NCBI RefSeq assembly: GCF_017874625.1
Contig: NZ_JAGIKZ010000002.1
Location: 124,001 to 188,000, forward strand
DNA from: Cytobacillus eiseniae
GTDB taxonomy: Bacteria > Bacillota > Bacilli > Bacillales > Cytobacillaceae
Reading direction: 5' to 3'
Length of the DNA: 64,000 nt
In this document: positions 19,217 through 28,330 of the stretch, in pieces
Layout: each line of letters begins with the position of its first letter
How positions within the stretch are numbered: the first letter of the stretch is position 1
Notes under the pieces: generated by a model
Seen by the model: the letters and a program-made list of their open reading frames with translations, nothing else
What the model was told of the DNA's origin: nothing
Database searches by the model: none
Translations under genes and position numbers: made by a program

Positions 19217-19495
19217 CTAGAATGAAGTAATTTACAGAACAAAAGCGCAGGCACCTAAGGTCTCGCCGTACAATGTGGATAACTGCCCCTCTCGATAAAG
19301 GAAACACGGTGAGCGTTAGCTAACCACGTTTGACGCAATCGTTGCGGAGTAGTACTGAAGTTTGATAGGCGATAGGCGCCGAAGCCGGACGTAGACTAAA
19401 CTACTCATAAAGTTATATAAAACGTGCGATTTATAATTACCTAAACAACTAGAAAGCGGCATGTCTAGGCGTGCCGTTATTTTCTTGGTAGTAAA
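19217..19495 (+). other. structured leader or small-RNA-like segment before divIB
   Basis: Downstream of the promoter lies G+C-richer DNA with no credible ORF. GCAGGCACCTA near the left (about 19243-19253) can pair with TAGGCGCCGAAGC further right. CGGCA and TGCCG (19457-19476) form a stem followed by TTATTTTCTT, a possible terminator. The end motifs AAAGCGCAGGC and GGCGCCGAAGCCGGAC resemble interspersed repeats known in Bacillaceae. It may be a repeat, a transcribed leader, or both. It matches no riboswitch class I know. Confidence 0.4.
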
Positions 19496-19625
19496 ATACA
19501 AATAATTAGGCCATTTTTAGCTGTTTCGGAAATAATATGATCAACTGTGGCGTCATACGAATCAAGATGCTTGCACTTTCTGTTTTATTTTCTTTGGACA
19601 AGCTGTTTTATGTGGGGTGAATTGA

Positions 19626-20420
19626 ATGGAGAAAGGGAAGATCGTTTCTTTAGAGGATCGAATTCCAAAAATTAAAGAGCAGCGAAGAAAAAAAGCGAAT
19701 AGAAGACTCATTCTCTTGTTGCTATTATTCTTCTCATTAATTATTTTTATTGTCTATTTCCAATCACCTTTAAGTCATGTTCATAAAATCGAGATTTCTG
19801 GAAACACATTTTATAGTGATGAAGAACTTCTTTCTATCGCCAATCTGTCAAAAGATACAAATATTTGGAAGGTAGATGAAGCAGTAATTGAGGGTAAATT
19901 AAAGAAGCTCCCTGAACTAAAAACAGCAAAGCTTCAAGTACACTTGCCAAATAAGGTTTCGATCACTATAGAAGAATATAAACGAATTGCCTATATAAAA
20001 AAAGATAAGAAGTATGTGCCAGTCATTGAAAATGGAAAGCTATTAAATAGTGTAGATGAAAATAAGGAAATTCCAACAAATGCGCCTATTCTTATTCATT
20101 TTTCAGAAGGAAATGTATTAAATAAAATGATTGAAGAGCTTGAGTTGCTGCCAGAAGAAGTCATTAACTCTATTTCAGAGATACATCATACGGCAACTGA
20201 GACCGATACTTATCATGTCACTCTTTATATGAATGATGGGTATGAGGTGAGTGCAACAGTAAGAAGTTTTGCTGAAAATATGGCACATTACCCTTCAATA
20301 GTAAGCCAGTTAGAACCAGGTAAAGAAGGGATAATAGACATGGAAGTCGGCTCTTATTTTAAAGCTTATGAACAAGAGGGAGCTGATGAAGATGAAGAAG
20401 AAACCGAAGCTGAAGGGTAG
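19626..20420 (+). CDS. divIB: cell division protein DivIB (FtsQ)
   Basis: DivIB is a bitopic divisome protein partnering FtsL, DivIC and PBP2B. The 264-residue product has a basic cytoplasmic N-terminus, one membrane helix (about 27-46), a POTRA domain starting at HVHKIEISGNTFYSDEELL and an acidic Asp/Glu-rich C-terminal tail. GTGGGGTGA precedes the ATG. The next gene, ylxW, starts within its last codons, so translation is likely coupled. Confidence 0.92.
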   Translation: MEKGKIVSLEDRIPKIKEQRRKKANRRLILLLLLFFSLIIFIVYFQSPLSHVHKIEISGNTFYSDEELLSIANLSKDTNIWKVDEAVIEGKLKKLPELKTAKLQVHLPNKVSITIEEYKRIAYIKKDKKYVPVIENGKLLNSVDENKEIPTNAPILIHFSEGNVLNKMIEELELLPEEVINSISEIHHTATETDTYHVTLYMNDGYEVSATVRSFAENMAHYPSIVSQLEPGKEGIIDMEVGSYFKAYEQEGADEDEEETEAEG

Positions 20421-21102
20421 CCAAGTCATTTTTTCATTGGTTTTTCTTGTTTTAGGCTATATTGTTGCCTTTTCATACCATGTCACTCAAAGTGATAGTG
20501 AGAAAACGGCTATCTCAGGAAAGCAATGGAATAGGGATTTAGAGCTTCGTGATCAATTAGTTGAATTGGAAAATAAAAATTTCACATTACAAAAAGAATT
20601 ACATGAAAAACAAGAGCGTGTCCGTAAAATTGAAACGGAATTATCACAAGAAGCACAAATCTATTTTAATCTTGCTGAGGATACAGAAAAGTTAAGAATG
20701 TATCTTGGTAAAATGGGTGTAATGGGCCAAGGAGTTGAAGTGATCCTTGCTGACGGAGCTTATAATCCAGAAGAGGAAAATATAAATAATTATATTGTAC
20801 ATGAGCATCATGTGTTCAAGGTCATCAATGAATTGTATATATCTGGTGCATCAGCAATTGCGGTAAATGGCCAAAGATTATCCCATAATTCATATATTTT
20901 ATGTAATGGTCCTGTAATTGAAATTGATGGTTATCAGCATCCTGCGCCTTTTGTTATTACAGCAATTGGAAATGGCGATGTTTTAGCCTCAGCATTGAAC
21001 TTAACCGGTGGAGTGAAGGATTCGTTAGTGAATGAGAATATTCAATTTAGTTTAGTGCAAAAAGCTGAAATAGTAATGGAACCTTTATTGAAAGCTAGTT
21101 AA
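20386..21102 (+). CDS. ylxW: DUF881 family protein YlxW
   Basis: This 238-residue protein has one N-terminal membrane helix (about 13-30), a long coiled coil (about 45-95) and a C-terminal DUF881 domain (about 105-225) with NYIVHEHHVFKVINELYISGASAIAVNGQR. Its role is unknown. The start is either ATG 20386 or ATG 20392; both follow GAGGG inside the end of divIB, and the frame extends to 20368 without a better site. It lies in the divIB-ylxW-ylxX-sbp-ftsA order of B. subtilis. Confidence 0.88.
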   Translation: MKMKKKPKLKGSQVIFSLVFLVLGYIVAFSYHVTQSDSEKTAISGKQWNRDLELRDQLVELENKNFTLQKELHEKQERVRKIETELSQEAQIYFNLAEDTEKLRMYLGKMGVMGQGVEVILADGAYNPEEENINNYIVHEHHVFKVINELYISGASAIAVNGQRLSHNSYILCNGPVIEIDGYQHPAPFVITAIGNGDVLASALNLTGGVKDSLVNENIQFSLVQKAEIVMEPLLKAS

Positions 21103-21145
21103 CGTCCACATTTTAAATTAAGTTTGGAAATGAAGGTGATAAAAC

Positions 21146-21877
21146 GTGGACAAGAAAAAAATGCTCAGTTTTACACTTATTACAATTGTTATTGGTTTTA
21201 TGCTTGCCATACAATTTAGAACGATTAAAGAGCCGGAAGTTCGCGATACTCGTGATACATGGCAGATTCGCGAGGACATTTTAAAAGAGAATGAACTTCA
21301 ATCAAAATTACTTCGAGAAGTTCGTTCCTATGAAGAAAAAATTGCCCAATATGAAACAGAACTCAATCAAGGAAAAGAAGCAATCTTAAGAAATACACTT
21401 GAAGAATTAAGAGTGGAAGCAGGTTTAACAGAAGTAAAGGGATACGGGATTATTTTAAGGATTGAGCCAGTGATTGAAGATTTACTTATTGGCAATACTG
21501 TCTCAAACGTATCGCCTGATTTATTAAAAAGATTGGTTAACGAATTGAATATGTACGAAGCGTTGCACATCTCAATTGACAATCAACGTGTAATAAATAC
21601 AACTGTTATACGAGATATAAATGGAGAAACTAAAATTGACGGACATTCGATTAATAAATTGCCATTTGAAATTAAGGTGATTGCTGATAATAGCCATAGT
21701 GCTGAAAAGTTATATAATCGGATGCAGGTTTCTAAATCAGCAGATGAGTTTTTTGTAGACAATCTTCGTGTGAAAGTGATACAACCAGAGGGACAAATAA
21801 CGATCCCCGCATATGATGACTCAATTAGAATTAGGGATATGAAGCCAGTGGACCCTGAAAAAGGAGGCAATTCATAA
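21146..21877 (+). CDS. ylxX: DUF881 family protein YlxX
   Basis: This is a second DUF881 protein (243 residues), paralogous to its upstream neighbour. It has an N-terminal membrane helix (about 7-23), a coiled coil (about 45-85) and the DUF881 domain with LVNELNMYEALHISIDNQRV. Its biochemical function is unknown. The start is GTG at 21146 after AAGGTGAT. Its stop overlaps the sbp start (TAATG). Confidence 0.87.
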   Translation: MDKKKMLSFTLITIVIGFMLAIQFRTIKEPEVRDTRDTWQIREDILKENELQSKLLREVRSYEEKIAQYETELNQGKEAILRNTLEELRVEAGLTEVKGYGIILRIEPVIEDLLIGNTVSNVSPDLLKRLVNELNMYEALHISIDNQRVINTTVIRDINGETKIDGHSINKLPFEIKVIADNSHSAEKLYNRMQVSKSADEFFVDNLRVKVIQPEGQITIPAYDDSIRIRDMKPVDPEKGGNS

Positions 21878-22239
21878 TGTGGCTTCCTATATTAGGGTTA
21901 ATTATAGGAGTAATTCTTGGCCTGTTAACAGAGATTAAAGTATCTGAAGAATATGCGAATTATTTATCAATTGCTGTGTTAGCAGGACTTGATACATTAT
22001 TTGGAGGAATACGAGCACATCTACAAAATATTTACGATGAAAAAGTCTTTGTGTCAGGTTTCTTTTTCAATATCATTCTTGCTGCAAGTTTAGCTTTTCT
22101 AGGTGTTCATCTTGGTGTAGACTTATACTTAGCAGCAGTATTTGCTTTTGGGGTAAGATTATTCCAAAACATTGCTGTTATTAGAAGGATTATCTTAACA
22201 AATCTAACGATAAAACGTGAAAAAACAGAAAAAAATTAA
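21877..22239 (+). CDS. sbp: small basic membrane protein Sbp (DUF1290)
   Basis: This 120-residue protein has about three to four membrane segments and a lysine-rich C-terminal tail (IKREKTEKN), as in the Sbp family next to ftsA in Bacillus. Its function is not established. The conserved GLDTLFGGIRAHLQ segment supports the assignment. AAGGAGG precedes the ATG within the end of ylxX. Confidence 0.9.
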   Translation: MWLPILGLIIGVILGLLTEIKVSEEYANYLSIAVLAGLDTLFGGIRAHLQNIYDEKVFVSGFFFNIILAASLAFLGVHLGVDLYLAAVFAFGVRLFQNIAVIRRIILTNLTIKREKTEKN

Positions 22240-22264
22240 TTTTTTAAAAGGGAATAGAATAGTT

Positions 22265-22294
22265 TTGACGAATAATTTTATTAATTAATAAAAT
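22265..22294 (+). promoter_or_regulatory. SigA-type promoter for ftsA-ftsZ
   Basis: TTGACG (22265-22270), an 18-bp spacer and TAAAAT (22289-22294) lie 55 bp before the ftsA start. ftsAZ in B. subtilis also has its own promoters here. Confidence 0.65.
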
Positions 22295-22348
22295 GAATGG
22301 CTATTCTCGTGATATTAATTATTGATTTGCAAAAGGAGGTGCCAAAGA

Positions 22349-23638
22349 ATGAACAACAATGAAATATATGTAAGTCTTGACATCGGTACATCCAGTGTAA
22401 AAGTTATCATTGGAGAAATGGTCAATGACTCTTTGAATATTATTGGTGTCGGCAGTGTGAAGTCTGAGGGATTAAGAAAAGGTTCCATTGTTGATATAGA
22501 TGAAACCGTTCATTCAATAAGAAAAGCAATTGAGCAGGCTGAAAGAATGATAGGAATGGAAATTACTAGTGTGATAGTTGGGGTTACTGGCAATCACGTT
22601 ATGCTTCAACCTTCTCATGGAGTTGTTGCGGTATCGAGTGAAAATCGCGAAATCTCTGATGAAGATGTAGCAAGAGTAATTGATGCAGCACAAGTTGTCT
22701 CTATTCCACCTGAGAGAGATATTATTGATGTCATTCCTAAGCAGTTTATTGTAGATGGGCTAGATGAGATTAGTGATCCTCGTGGAATGATCGGGGTACG
22801 TCTTGAAATGGAAGGGACCATTATTACCGGATCTAAGACAATATTACATAATACTTTGCGTTGTGTTGAACGTGCAGGACTTGAAATCGTTGATATAACA
22901 CTTCAGCCGTTAGCTGCAGGTTCATATGCATTATCAAAAGATGAAAAAAATCTTGGTGTTGCCCTTATCGACATTGGTGGTGGCTCAACAACGATTGCCT
23001 TGTTCGAAAATGGCTTTTTGAAAGCAACAAGCGTTCTTCCTGTTGGTGGGGATCATATTACGAAAGATTTATCTATCGGTCTTCGTACATCAACAGAAGA
23101 TGCAGAAAAGATAAAAATAAAATATGGCTATGCATTCTATGATCATGCATCAGAGGATGAGGTTTTCAGTGTTCCGATTATTGGCAGTGATCAACATCAG
23201 CAATTTAATCAATTAGAAATTTCTGACATTATTGAAGCGCGGATGGAAGAGATTTTTGAACTAATCCAAAATGAAATCAAGCGACTTGGAGCTCATGATT
23301 TACCTGGTGGCTATGTACTCTCAGGAGGAGTAGCCAATACGCAAGGGTTGCTTGAATTAGCGCAGGAAGTATTTCAAAATCGAGTTCGAATCGCCATTCC
23401 AGATTATATTGGTGTAAGAGAACCACAATTTATTACTGCTGTAGGACTTATTCAATTTGCATATAAAAACGCAAAGATTCAAGGCAGGAAAATGGGAGGA
23501 GTTACTCCTTCTGCTACACACGAAATGAAAGAAAAGCGTGTACAAAAACAACCGCAACCAAAAACAAAGCCGGAAAAGCAACCGGAAGAAAAAATTACAT
23601 CAAGAGTGAAGAAGTTCCTTGGATACTTTTTTGAGTAA
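22349..23638 (+). CDS. ftsA: cell division protein FtsA
   Basis: FtsA is the actin-like protein that anchors FtsZ filaments to the membrane. The 429-residue product starts [19 protein letters not shown] (phosphate-1 loop) and has [20 protein letters not shown] (phosphate-2) and [13 protein letters not shown] (adenosine). It ends in a lysine/proline-rich linker and the amphipathic membrane-targeting helix [12 protein letters not shown]. The ORF is open to 22322, but AAAAGGAGG directly precedes the ATG at 22349. ftsZ follows after 44 bp. Confidence 0.95.
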   Translation: MNNNEIYVSLDIGTSSVKVIIGEMVNDSLNIIGVGSVKSEGLRKGSIVDIDETVHSIRKAIEQAERMIGMEITSVIVGVTGNHVMLQPSHGVVAVSSENREISDEDVARVIDAAQVVSIPPERDIIDVIPKQFIVDGLDEISDPRGMIGVRLEMEGTIITGSKTILHNTLRCVERAGLEIVDITLQPLAAGSYALSKDEKNLGVALIDIGGGSTTIALFENGFLKATSVLPVGGDHITKDLSIGLRTSTEDAEKIKIKYGYAFYDHASEDEVFSVPIIGSDQHQQFNQLEISDIIEARMEEIFELIQNEIKRLGAHDLPGGYVLSGGVANTQGLLELAQEVFQNRVRIAIPDYIGVREPQFITAVGLIQFAYKNAKIQGRKMGGVTPSATHEMKEKRVQKQPQPKTKPEKQPEEKITSRVKKFLGYFFE

Positions 23639-23682
23639 AAAATGGTATTCTCTGGAATATCGACGAATTAGGAGGATTTGTC

Positions 23683-24822
23683 ATGTTGGAATTTGATACT
23701 AATTTAGATTCATTAGCAACAATAAAAGTCATCGGCGTTGGTGGCGGCGGTAATAACGCGGTTAACCGAATGATCGAACATGGGGTTCAAGGTGTAGAAT
23801 TTATCGCCGTTAATACAGATGCACAGGCTTTAAATTTATCAAAAGCAGAAGTGAAAATGCAAATTGGTGGCAAACTTACTCGTGGACTAGGTGCAGGTGC
23901 TAATCCAGAGGTAGGTAAAAAGGCAGCAGAGGAAAGCAAAGAACAAATTGAAGAGGCATTAAAAGGTGCTGACATGGTTTTCGTAACAGCCGGAATGGGT
24001 GGAGGCACAGGTACAGGTGCAGCTCCAGTTATCGCCCAAATTGCTCGTGAACTAGGTGCTTTGACTGTCGGTGTTGTGACTCGTCCTTTTACATTTGAAG
24101 GTCGAAAGCGTTCAACACAAGCGGCAGGTGGGATTGCATCCATGAAGGAAGCGGTAGATACGCTTATTGTGATTCCTAATGATCGTCTATTAGAAATTGT
24201 CGATAAGAGCACACCAATGCTTGAGGCGTTCCGTGAAGCAGATAATGTACTTCGTCAAGGTGTACAAGGTATCTCAGATTTAATAGCAACACCAGGATTA
24301 ATCAATCTAGACTTTGCTGATGTGAAAACAATTATGTCAAACCAAGGTTCTGCATTGATGGGAATTGGTATTGCAGCTGGTGAAAATCGTGCTGCAGAAG
24401 CTGCTAAGAAGGCCATTTCATCTCCATTACTTGAAAAATCAATTGATGGAGCTCAAGGTGTTCTAATGAACATTACTGGTGGAACAAATTTAAGTCTTTA
24501 TGAGGTTCAAGAAGCAGCTGATATTGTTGCTACTGCATCAGATCAAGATGTAAATATGATTTTTGGATCTGTAATTAATGAAGATTTAAATGATGAAATT
24601 GTCGTGACTGTCATTGCGACTGGATTTAATGAAGAAATTCCTCAACAAAAGCAAGCTCGTCCTACTTTTGGACAACAAAAACCAAATCCAATGGGTGCGG
24701 TTAAGCGTGAACAGAAGCGAGAAGAGGTTTCTCAAGAACCAGTAAGAAATACACAGTCTCAACAATCAGAAGATACATTAGATATTCCTACATTTTTACG
24801 TAACAGAAATCGTAGAAGATAA
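23683..24822 (+). CDS. ftsZ: cell division protein FtsZ
   Basis: FtsZ is the tubulin-like GTPase that forms the Z-ring. The 379 residues show the tubulin signature GGGTGTG (106-112), the T7-loop [11 protein letters not shown] and a Gln-rich linker. The C-terminal peptide DIPTFLRNR binds FtsA, SepF and other partners; sepF and ftsA are both in this window. A GGAGGA ribosome binding site precedes the ATG. It is the last gene of the dcw cluster and is followed by a terminator. Confidence 0.97.
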   Translation: MLEFDTNLDSLATIKVIGVGGGGNNAVNRMIEHGVQGVEFIAVNTDAQALNLSKAEVKMQIGGKLTRGLGAGANPEVGKKAAEESKEQIEEALKGADMVFVTAGMGGGTGTGAAPVIAQIARELGALTVGVVTRPFTFEGRKRSTQAAGGIASMKEAVDTLIVIPNDRLLEIVDKSTPMLEAFREADNVLRQGVQGISDLIATPGLINLDFADVKTIMSNQGSALMGIGIAAGENRAAEAAKKAISSPLLEKSIDGAQGVLMNITGGTNLSLYEVQEAADIVATASDQDVNMIFGSVINEDLNDEIVVTVIATGFNEEIPQQKQARPTFGQQKPNPMGAVKREQKREEVSQEPVRNTQSQQSEDTLDIPTFLRNRNRRR

Positions 24823-24888
24823 TTAATAGAGAATATACCTGCTCAGATGTTGTTCAATTTGGTCAGGTTTCTCTTCTGAATAACATGC

Positions 24889-24928
24889 AAAAAGGCACGT
24901 AAGCTAATTGAGCATTCGTGCCTTTTTG
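24889..24928. terminator. bidirectional terminator between ftsZ and hmp
   Basis: AAAAAGGCACG (24889-24899) pairs with CGTGCCTTTTT (24917-24927). A and T runs on both sides let it serve both convergent genes. Confidence 0.88.
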
Positions 24929-24944
24929 TATGTCCTTATTTTGA

Positions 24945-26174
24945 TTAAACAATTGCTGGCTCTTTTAATTCCATTGCTGGACCAAAGAACTCGTAGCGAA
25001 TTTGATCCTTATTAAATCCTGCCTCTATTAACGCTGTGTACATTGCTTGCATGAAGACAACAGGGCCACACATATAGATAATAGATTCTTTATTGACTTT
25101 AATATCTTTCAGCCAGTCTGCGGTAATATAGCCTTCTTTCTGATAAACTTTAGCTTCTTTATCTGAGGCAGTAGGTTTTTCATAGCAAAAATAGCTTGTA
25201 ATCTGTTCATTATTTTTCTCTATTTGTTTCACTTCATCGATGAAGGCATGTACATTCCCATTAATAGCAGCATGGATAAAGACAGTTTTTTGATCTTTAT
25301 TTGCTAAATGGTTAAGCATGCTTAGCATTGGTGTGATGCCAACTCCTCCACTTAGAAGTAATATTGGTTTGTCACTGTTATCTTCTAGTACAAATTCACC
25401 AGCAGGCACACTGATTTCAATTAAATCTCCTATTTTCACTTGAGAATGTAAGTAAGTAGATACGATACCAGCAGGCTTATTGTCGTTTGCATCTTCTCTT
25501 TTTACTGAGATTCGATAATAATCATTATTTGCTGAAGTAGATAAGCTATATTGACGTATATGTGTATACTCTTCACCTGGAATATTTGTTAGTTTTAGAC
25601 TAATATACTGTCCAGGAATATGGTCAGTGATTTTTCCGCCATCCGCCGGTTTAAAATAGAAGGATTTGATGACTTCACTTTCTTGGATGATATTTGCTAC
25701 TTTAAAGCTTCTGAAATCTTTCCATCCGCCTTCTTTGCTTTCTGCATTTTCGTATAGATCGTTCTCGACATTAATGAATGCTTCAGCGATCACACCATAA
25801 GCCTTTCCCCAAGCGTCCACAATCTCTTCAGTCGCTGCATCCTTTAATACTTCTTTAATTGCTAATAGTAAATGTTCACCTACAATTGGATAGTGCTCTG
25901 GCTTTATCCCTAAAGATCGATGCTTATGGGCAATTTGAGTAACAACTGGAATGATCATTTCAAGTTGATCAATGTACTTGGCTGCAGCATAGACTGTGCC
26001 CGCTAATGCTTTTTGTTGACGACCTTGTTTTTGATTGGCGTGGTTGAAAATATTTAATAGTTCAGGATGGTTATTGAACATTAATTCATAGAATTTTTTT
26101 GTAATTGATTCTCCGTGTTGTTCTAATACAGGAACGGTGCTTTTAATAATATCGATTGTTTTTTGATCTAACAT
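24945..26174 (-). CDS. hmp: flavohaemoglobin (nitric oxide dioxygenase)
   Basis: Hmp oxidises nitric oxide to nitrate with O2 and NAD(P)H, protecting against nitrosative stress. The 409 residues have a globin domain (about 1-140) with Tyr29, Gln53 and proximal His85 at the canonical positions. An FAD domain (about 155-265, RQYSLS) and an NAD domain (about 270-400, LLSGGVGITPMLSML) follow. It lies on the opposite strand between ftsZ and spoIIGA, a place where B. subtilis has bpr, so it is accessory here. AGAGG lies 9 bases before the ATG. Upstream DNA carries an Fnr-type box and a second dyad (separate entries). Confidence 0.95.
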   Translation of the reverse strand: MLDQKTIDIIKSTVPVLEQHGESITKKFYELMFNNHPELLNIFNHANQKQGRQQKALAGTVYAAAKYIDQLEMIIPVVTQIAHKHRSLGIKPEHYPIVGEHLLLAIKEVLKDAATEEIVDAWGKAYGVIAEAFINVENDLYENAESKEGGWKDFRSFKVANIIQESEVIKSFYFKPADGGKITDHIPGQYISLKLTNIPGEEYTHIRQYSLSTSANNDYYRISVKREDANDNKPAGIVSTYLHSQVKIGDLIEISVPAGEFVLEDNSDKPILLLSGGVGITPMLSMLNHLANKDQKTVFIHAAINGNVHAFIDEVKQIEKNNEQITSYFCYEKPTASDKEAKVYQKEGYITADWLKDIKVNKESIIYMCGPVVFMQAMYTALIEAGFNKDQIRYEFFGPAMELKEPAIV

Positions 26175-26196
26175 GCTGCAAAACCTCTTTTCTTTA

Positions 26197-26220
26197 TTAT
26201 CACTGTAATTATAGTGAATA
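26197..26220. promoter_or_regulatory. second dyad overlapping the hmp -10
   Basis: CACTGTAATTATAGTG (26201-26216) is a near-perfect palindrome, extended imperfectly by TTAT/ATAA on each side. It covers the hmp -10 hexamer and so is placed like a repressor operator. It does not match the NsrR consensus I know from B. subtilis. Confidence 0.4.
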
Positions 26221-26250
26221 ACAACACTGTGTTCTGTGATCTAAATCACA
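26203..26250 (-). promoter_or_regulatory. hmp promoter with Fnr box at -41.5
   Basis: On the minus strand, TGTGATTTAGATCACA (26235-26250) is a perfect dyad fitting the Fnr consensus TGTGA-N6-TCACA. Its centre lies 29 bases before a consensus TATAAT, which puts it at -41.5, the class II activator position. No consensus -35 is present, as expected for an Fnr-dependent promoter. Confidence 0.75.
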
Positions 26251-26275
26251 CATGCGGAAGAGAGGGACGTTAAAT

Positions 26276-26352
26276 TGTGACAAAATCAAGTCGAAGTATA
26301 TCGATTCAAGATAAGTATAGCTACTCGTTAATCTCTGATAAATATTGACAAA
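26276..26352 (+). promoter_or_regulatory. candidate Spo0A boxes upstream of spoIIGA
   Basis: TGTGACAAA (26276-26284) and ATTGACAAA (26344-26352) each match eight of nine positions of the reverse 0A box TTYGACAAA. They lie upstream of the spoIIG promoter, which Spo0A~P activates in B. subtilis. The nearer box is about 50 bp before the -35 element. Confidence 0.45.
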
Positions 26353-26397
26353 ATACGAAGAGAATAGTGAAAATTTCTTGTGTTTTCACTACAGAAA

Positions 26398-26431
26398 GTG
26401 ACACACTCCATCTATTGATGTGGGCTATACT
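26398..26431 (+). promoter_or_regulatory. spoIIG promoter with 22-bp spacer
   Basis: GTGACA (26398-26403) and TATACT (26426-26431) are separated by exactly 22 bp. This is the unusual spacing known for the Spo0A-activated, SigA-dependent spoIIG promoter of B. subtilis. Confidence 0.7.
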
Positions 26432-26488
26432 TTTTTTAACAGATTAATAGTTAAATAATAGAACGTTTTGAATAAAGGAGGAAAATGA

Positions 26489-27409
26489 TTGGAGGTATAT
26501 TTGGATATAATTTGGGCATTGAATTTTTTATTTGATAGCCTACTCCTTTATTTGACTGCGATCATTCTAAAAAGGGATGTGCGGTTTTGGCGGATTTTTA
26601 CTGGTGGATTGATTGGCTCAATGATTATCCTATTATCAATTACTCCATTTGATGCTTATTCTGGACACCCAATCGTGAAATTAATATTTTCAGTTGTAAT
26701 GGTCCTTACTGTATTTGGATTTAAGAGAATTCGTTATTTTTTCAGTGGTCTCTTTACTTTCTACTTGATCACTTTTTTAATCGGTGGATCTTTAATTGGT
26801 GTACACTATTTTATTCAATTTGATTTCCAACTCTCTTCATCTGTTTTGCTCGCAAGTGTAAAAGGATTTGGTGATCCGATCAGTTGGCTATTTGTATTGC
26901 TAGGATTCCCAATTGCTTGGCATTTCTCAAAGCGAAACATGGAAGGGATTGAAATGACGAAGATCCGATATGATTCATTAGTGAGAGTGATTATAACGAT
27001 AAATAATAAAGACTATCATTTCAAAGGTCTAGTTGATAGTGGAAATCAGTTATATGACCCTATATCAAAAATGCCAGTTATGTTTATATCGATAAAGGAT
27101 CAACAAGGGGATTTTCCTGTACAACTAATGAAAATTGCTCAAAATCCTGAGAAGATTATATTAGGAAATGAGCGTATCGATTCTGATTGGGAACATAAAA
27201 TGCGAGTCATTCCATACAGTGTTGTTGGACAAGAGCATCAATTAATCATTGCGTTAAAACCAGAAAAAATAGTTATCGAAAAAGATAATGAGTTTTACTG
27301 TGTAGATAAGGGTCTTATTTCATTTACCATTCAACAACTATCTTCTGATGATGCTTTCCAATGCATCGTTCATCCAAAAATGTTAACAGGTTTCAGAAAA
27401 GCAGGATAG
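26489..27409 (+). CDS. spoIIGA: sporulation sigma-E factor-processing peptidase SpoIIGA
   Basis: SpoIIGA is the membrane aspartic protease that cleaves pro-SigE in the mother cell. The 306-residue product has about five N-terminal membrane helices (to about residue 155) and a C-terminal protease domain. The catalytic aspartate sits in GLVDSGNQLYDP. The start is TTG at 26489, giving MEVYLDIIWALNF like the family; the ATG four bases upstream is out of frame. AAAGGAGG precedes it. It is followed by its substrate gene sigE after 30 bp. Confidence 0.94.
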   Translation: MEVYLDIIWALNFLFDSLLLYLTAIILKRDVRFWRIFTGGLIGSMIILLSITPFDAYSGHPIVKLIFSVVMVLTVFGFKRIRYFFSGLFTFYLITFLIGGSLIGVHYFIQFDFQLSSSVLLASVKGFGDPISWLFVLLGFPIAWHFSKRNMEGIEMTKIRYDSLVRVIITINNKDYHFKGLVDSGNQLYDPISKMPVMFISIKDQQGDFPVQLMKIAQNPEKIILGNERIDSDWEHKMRVIPYSVVGQEHQLIIALKPEKIVIEKDNEFYCVDKGLISFTIQQLSSDDAFQCIVHPKMLTGFRKAG

Positions 27410-27439
27410 GAAAATTTACATAAAAGGGGAGGACATTTC

Positions 27440-28159
27440 ATGAAAAGCTTAAAGCTTCGCATCTCATACTATTGGTATAAATTATTAATGAAACTAGGAC
27501 TGAAAACAGATGAAGTATTTTACATCGGTGGAAGTGAAGCATTGCCTCCTCCATTAAGTAAAGAAGAAGAGGAAGTCTTATTAGAGAAGCTTCCAAACGG
27601 AGATAAGGCAGCAAGATCCATTCTCATTGAAAGAAATTTACGGCTTGTTGTCTATATTGCAAGGAAGTTTGAGAATACCGGGATCAATATTGAGGATCTG
27701 ATTAGCATCGGTACAATAGGACTCATTAAAGCAGTAAACACATTCAATCCGGAAAAGAAAATAAAACTTGCTACGTATGCATCCAGATGTATTGAAAATG
27801 AAATCTTAATGTACTTACGAAGAAATAACAAAATTCGTTCAGAAGTTTCGTTTGACGAGCCATTAAATATTGATTGGGATGGAAATGAGCTTTTACTATC
27901 TGATGTCCTTGGAACAGATGATGATATTATTACGAAGGACCTTGAGGCGAATGTGGACAAAAAACTACTCTCAAAAGCATTACATCAATTGTCCGATCGT
28001 GAAAAGCAAATAATGGAGCTTCGTTTTGGCCTCGGCACTGGTGATGAAAAAACACAGAAAGATGTGGCTGATATGCTAGGGATATCGCAATCTTATATTT
28101 CTCGTTTAGAAAAAAGGATCATTAAACGATTAAAAAAGGAATTTAATAAAATGGTATAA
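27440..28159 (+). CDS. sigE: RNA polymerase sigma-E factor precursor (sporulation)
   Basis: SigE is the early mother-cell sigma factor. The 239-residue product carries the amphipathic pro-sequence (about the first 27 residues, [18 protein letters not shown]), which SpoIIGA removes near DEVFYIGG. Region 2 ([33 protein letters not shown]) and region 4 ([19 protein letters not shown]) are intact. AGGGGAGGA precedes the ATG. There is no sign of an intervening element in the gene. Confidence 0.97.
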   Translation: MKSLKLRISYYWYKLLMKLGLKTDEVFYIGGSEALPPPLSKEEEEVLLEKLPNGDKAARSILIERNLRLVVYIARKFENTGINIEDLISIGTIGLIKAVNTFNPEKKIKLATYASRCIENEILMYLRRNNKIRSEVSFDEPLNIDWDGNELLLSDVLGTDDDIITKDLEANVDKKLLSKALHQLSDREKQIMELRFGLGTGDEKTQKDVADMLGISQSYISRLEKRIIKRLKKEFNKMV

Positions 28160-28261
28160 GACGACTTTACGAAAAAAAATATTTTCAGATAGAAAGCCGC
28201 AAATCACTTGTTTTCATGACGTTTTTCTTGTTTTTCTGCTCAATGATGCAATAGGGCATGT

Positions 28262-28290
28262 GCATATTTTTCCTGCTCAAGGAAATACTG
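28262..28290 (+). promoter_or_regulatory. candidate SigF/SigG promoter for sigG
   Basis: GCATA (28262-28266) and GGAAATACTG (28281-28290) resemble the -35 and -10 elements recognised by SigF and SigG. They lie about 40 bp upstream of the sigG start. The match is by eye. Confidence 0.5.
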
Positions 28291-28305
28291 TTTTTTGTAC
28301 AGCAG

Positions 28306-28330
28306 CTCCTGTGAGGAGGGAAAAGGATTG
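28306..28330 (+). promoter_or_regulatory. hairpin covering the sigG ribosome binding site
   Basis: CTCCT (28306-28310) and AGGAG (28314-28318) form a 5-bp stem with a 3-base loop that contains the ribosome binding site of sigG, whose start codon is TTG. In B. subtilis a comparable leader hairpin plus a weak start codon lowers SigG translation. Confidence 0.6.

Noticed and set aside
23787-24212. 141-codon minus-strand frame inside ftsZ
   Set aside because: It is an antisense shadow of ftsZ codons.
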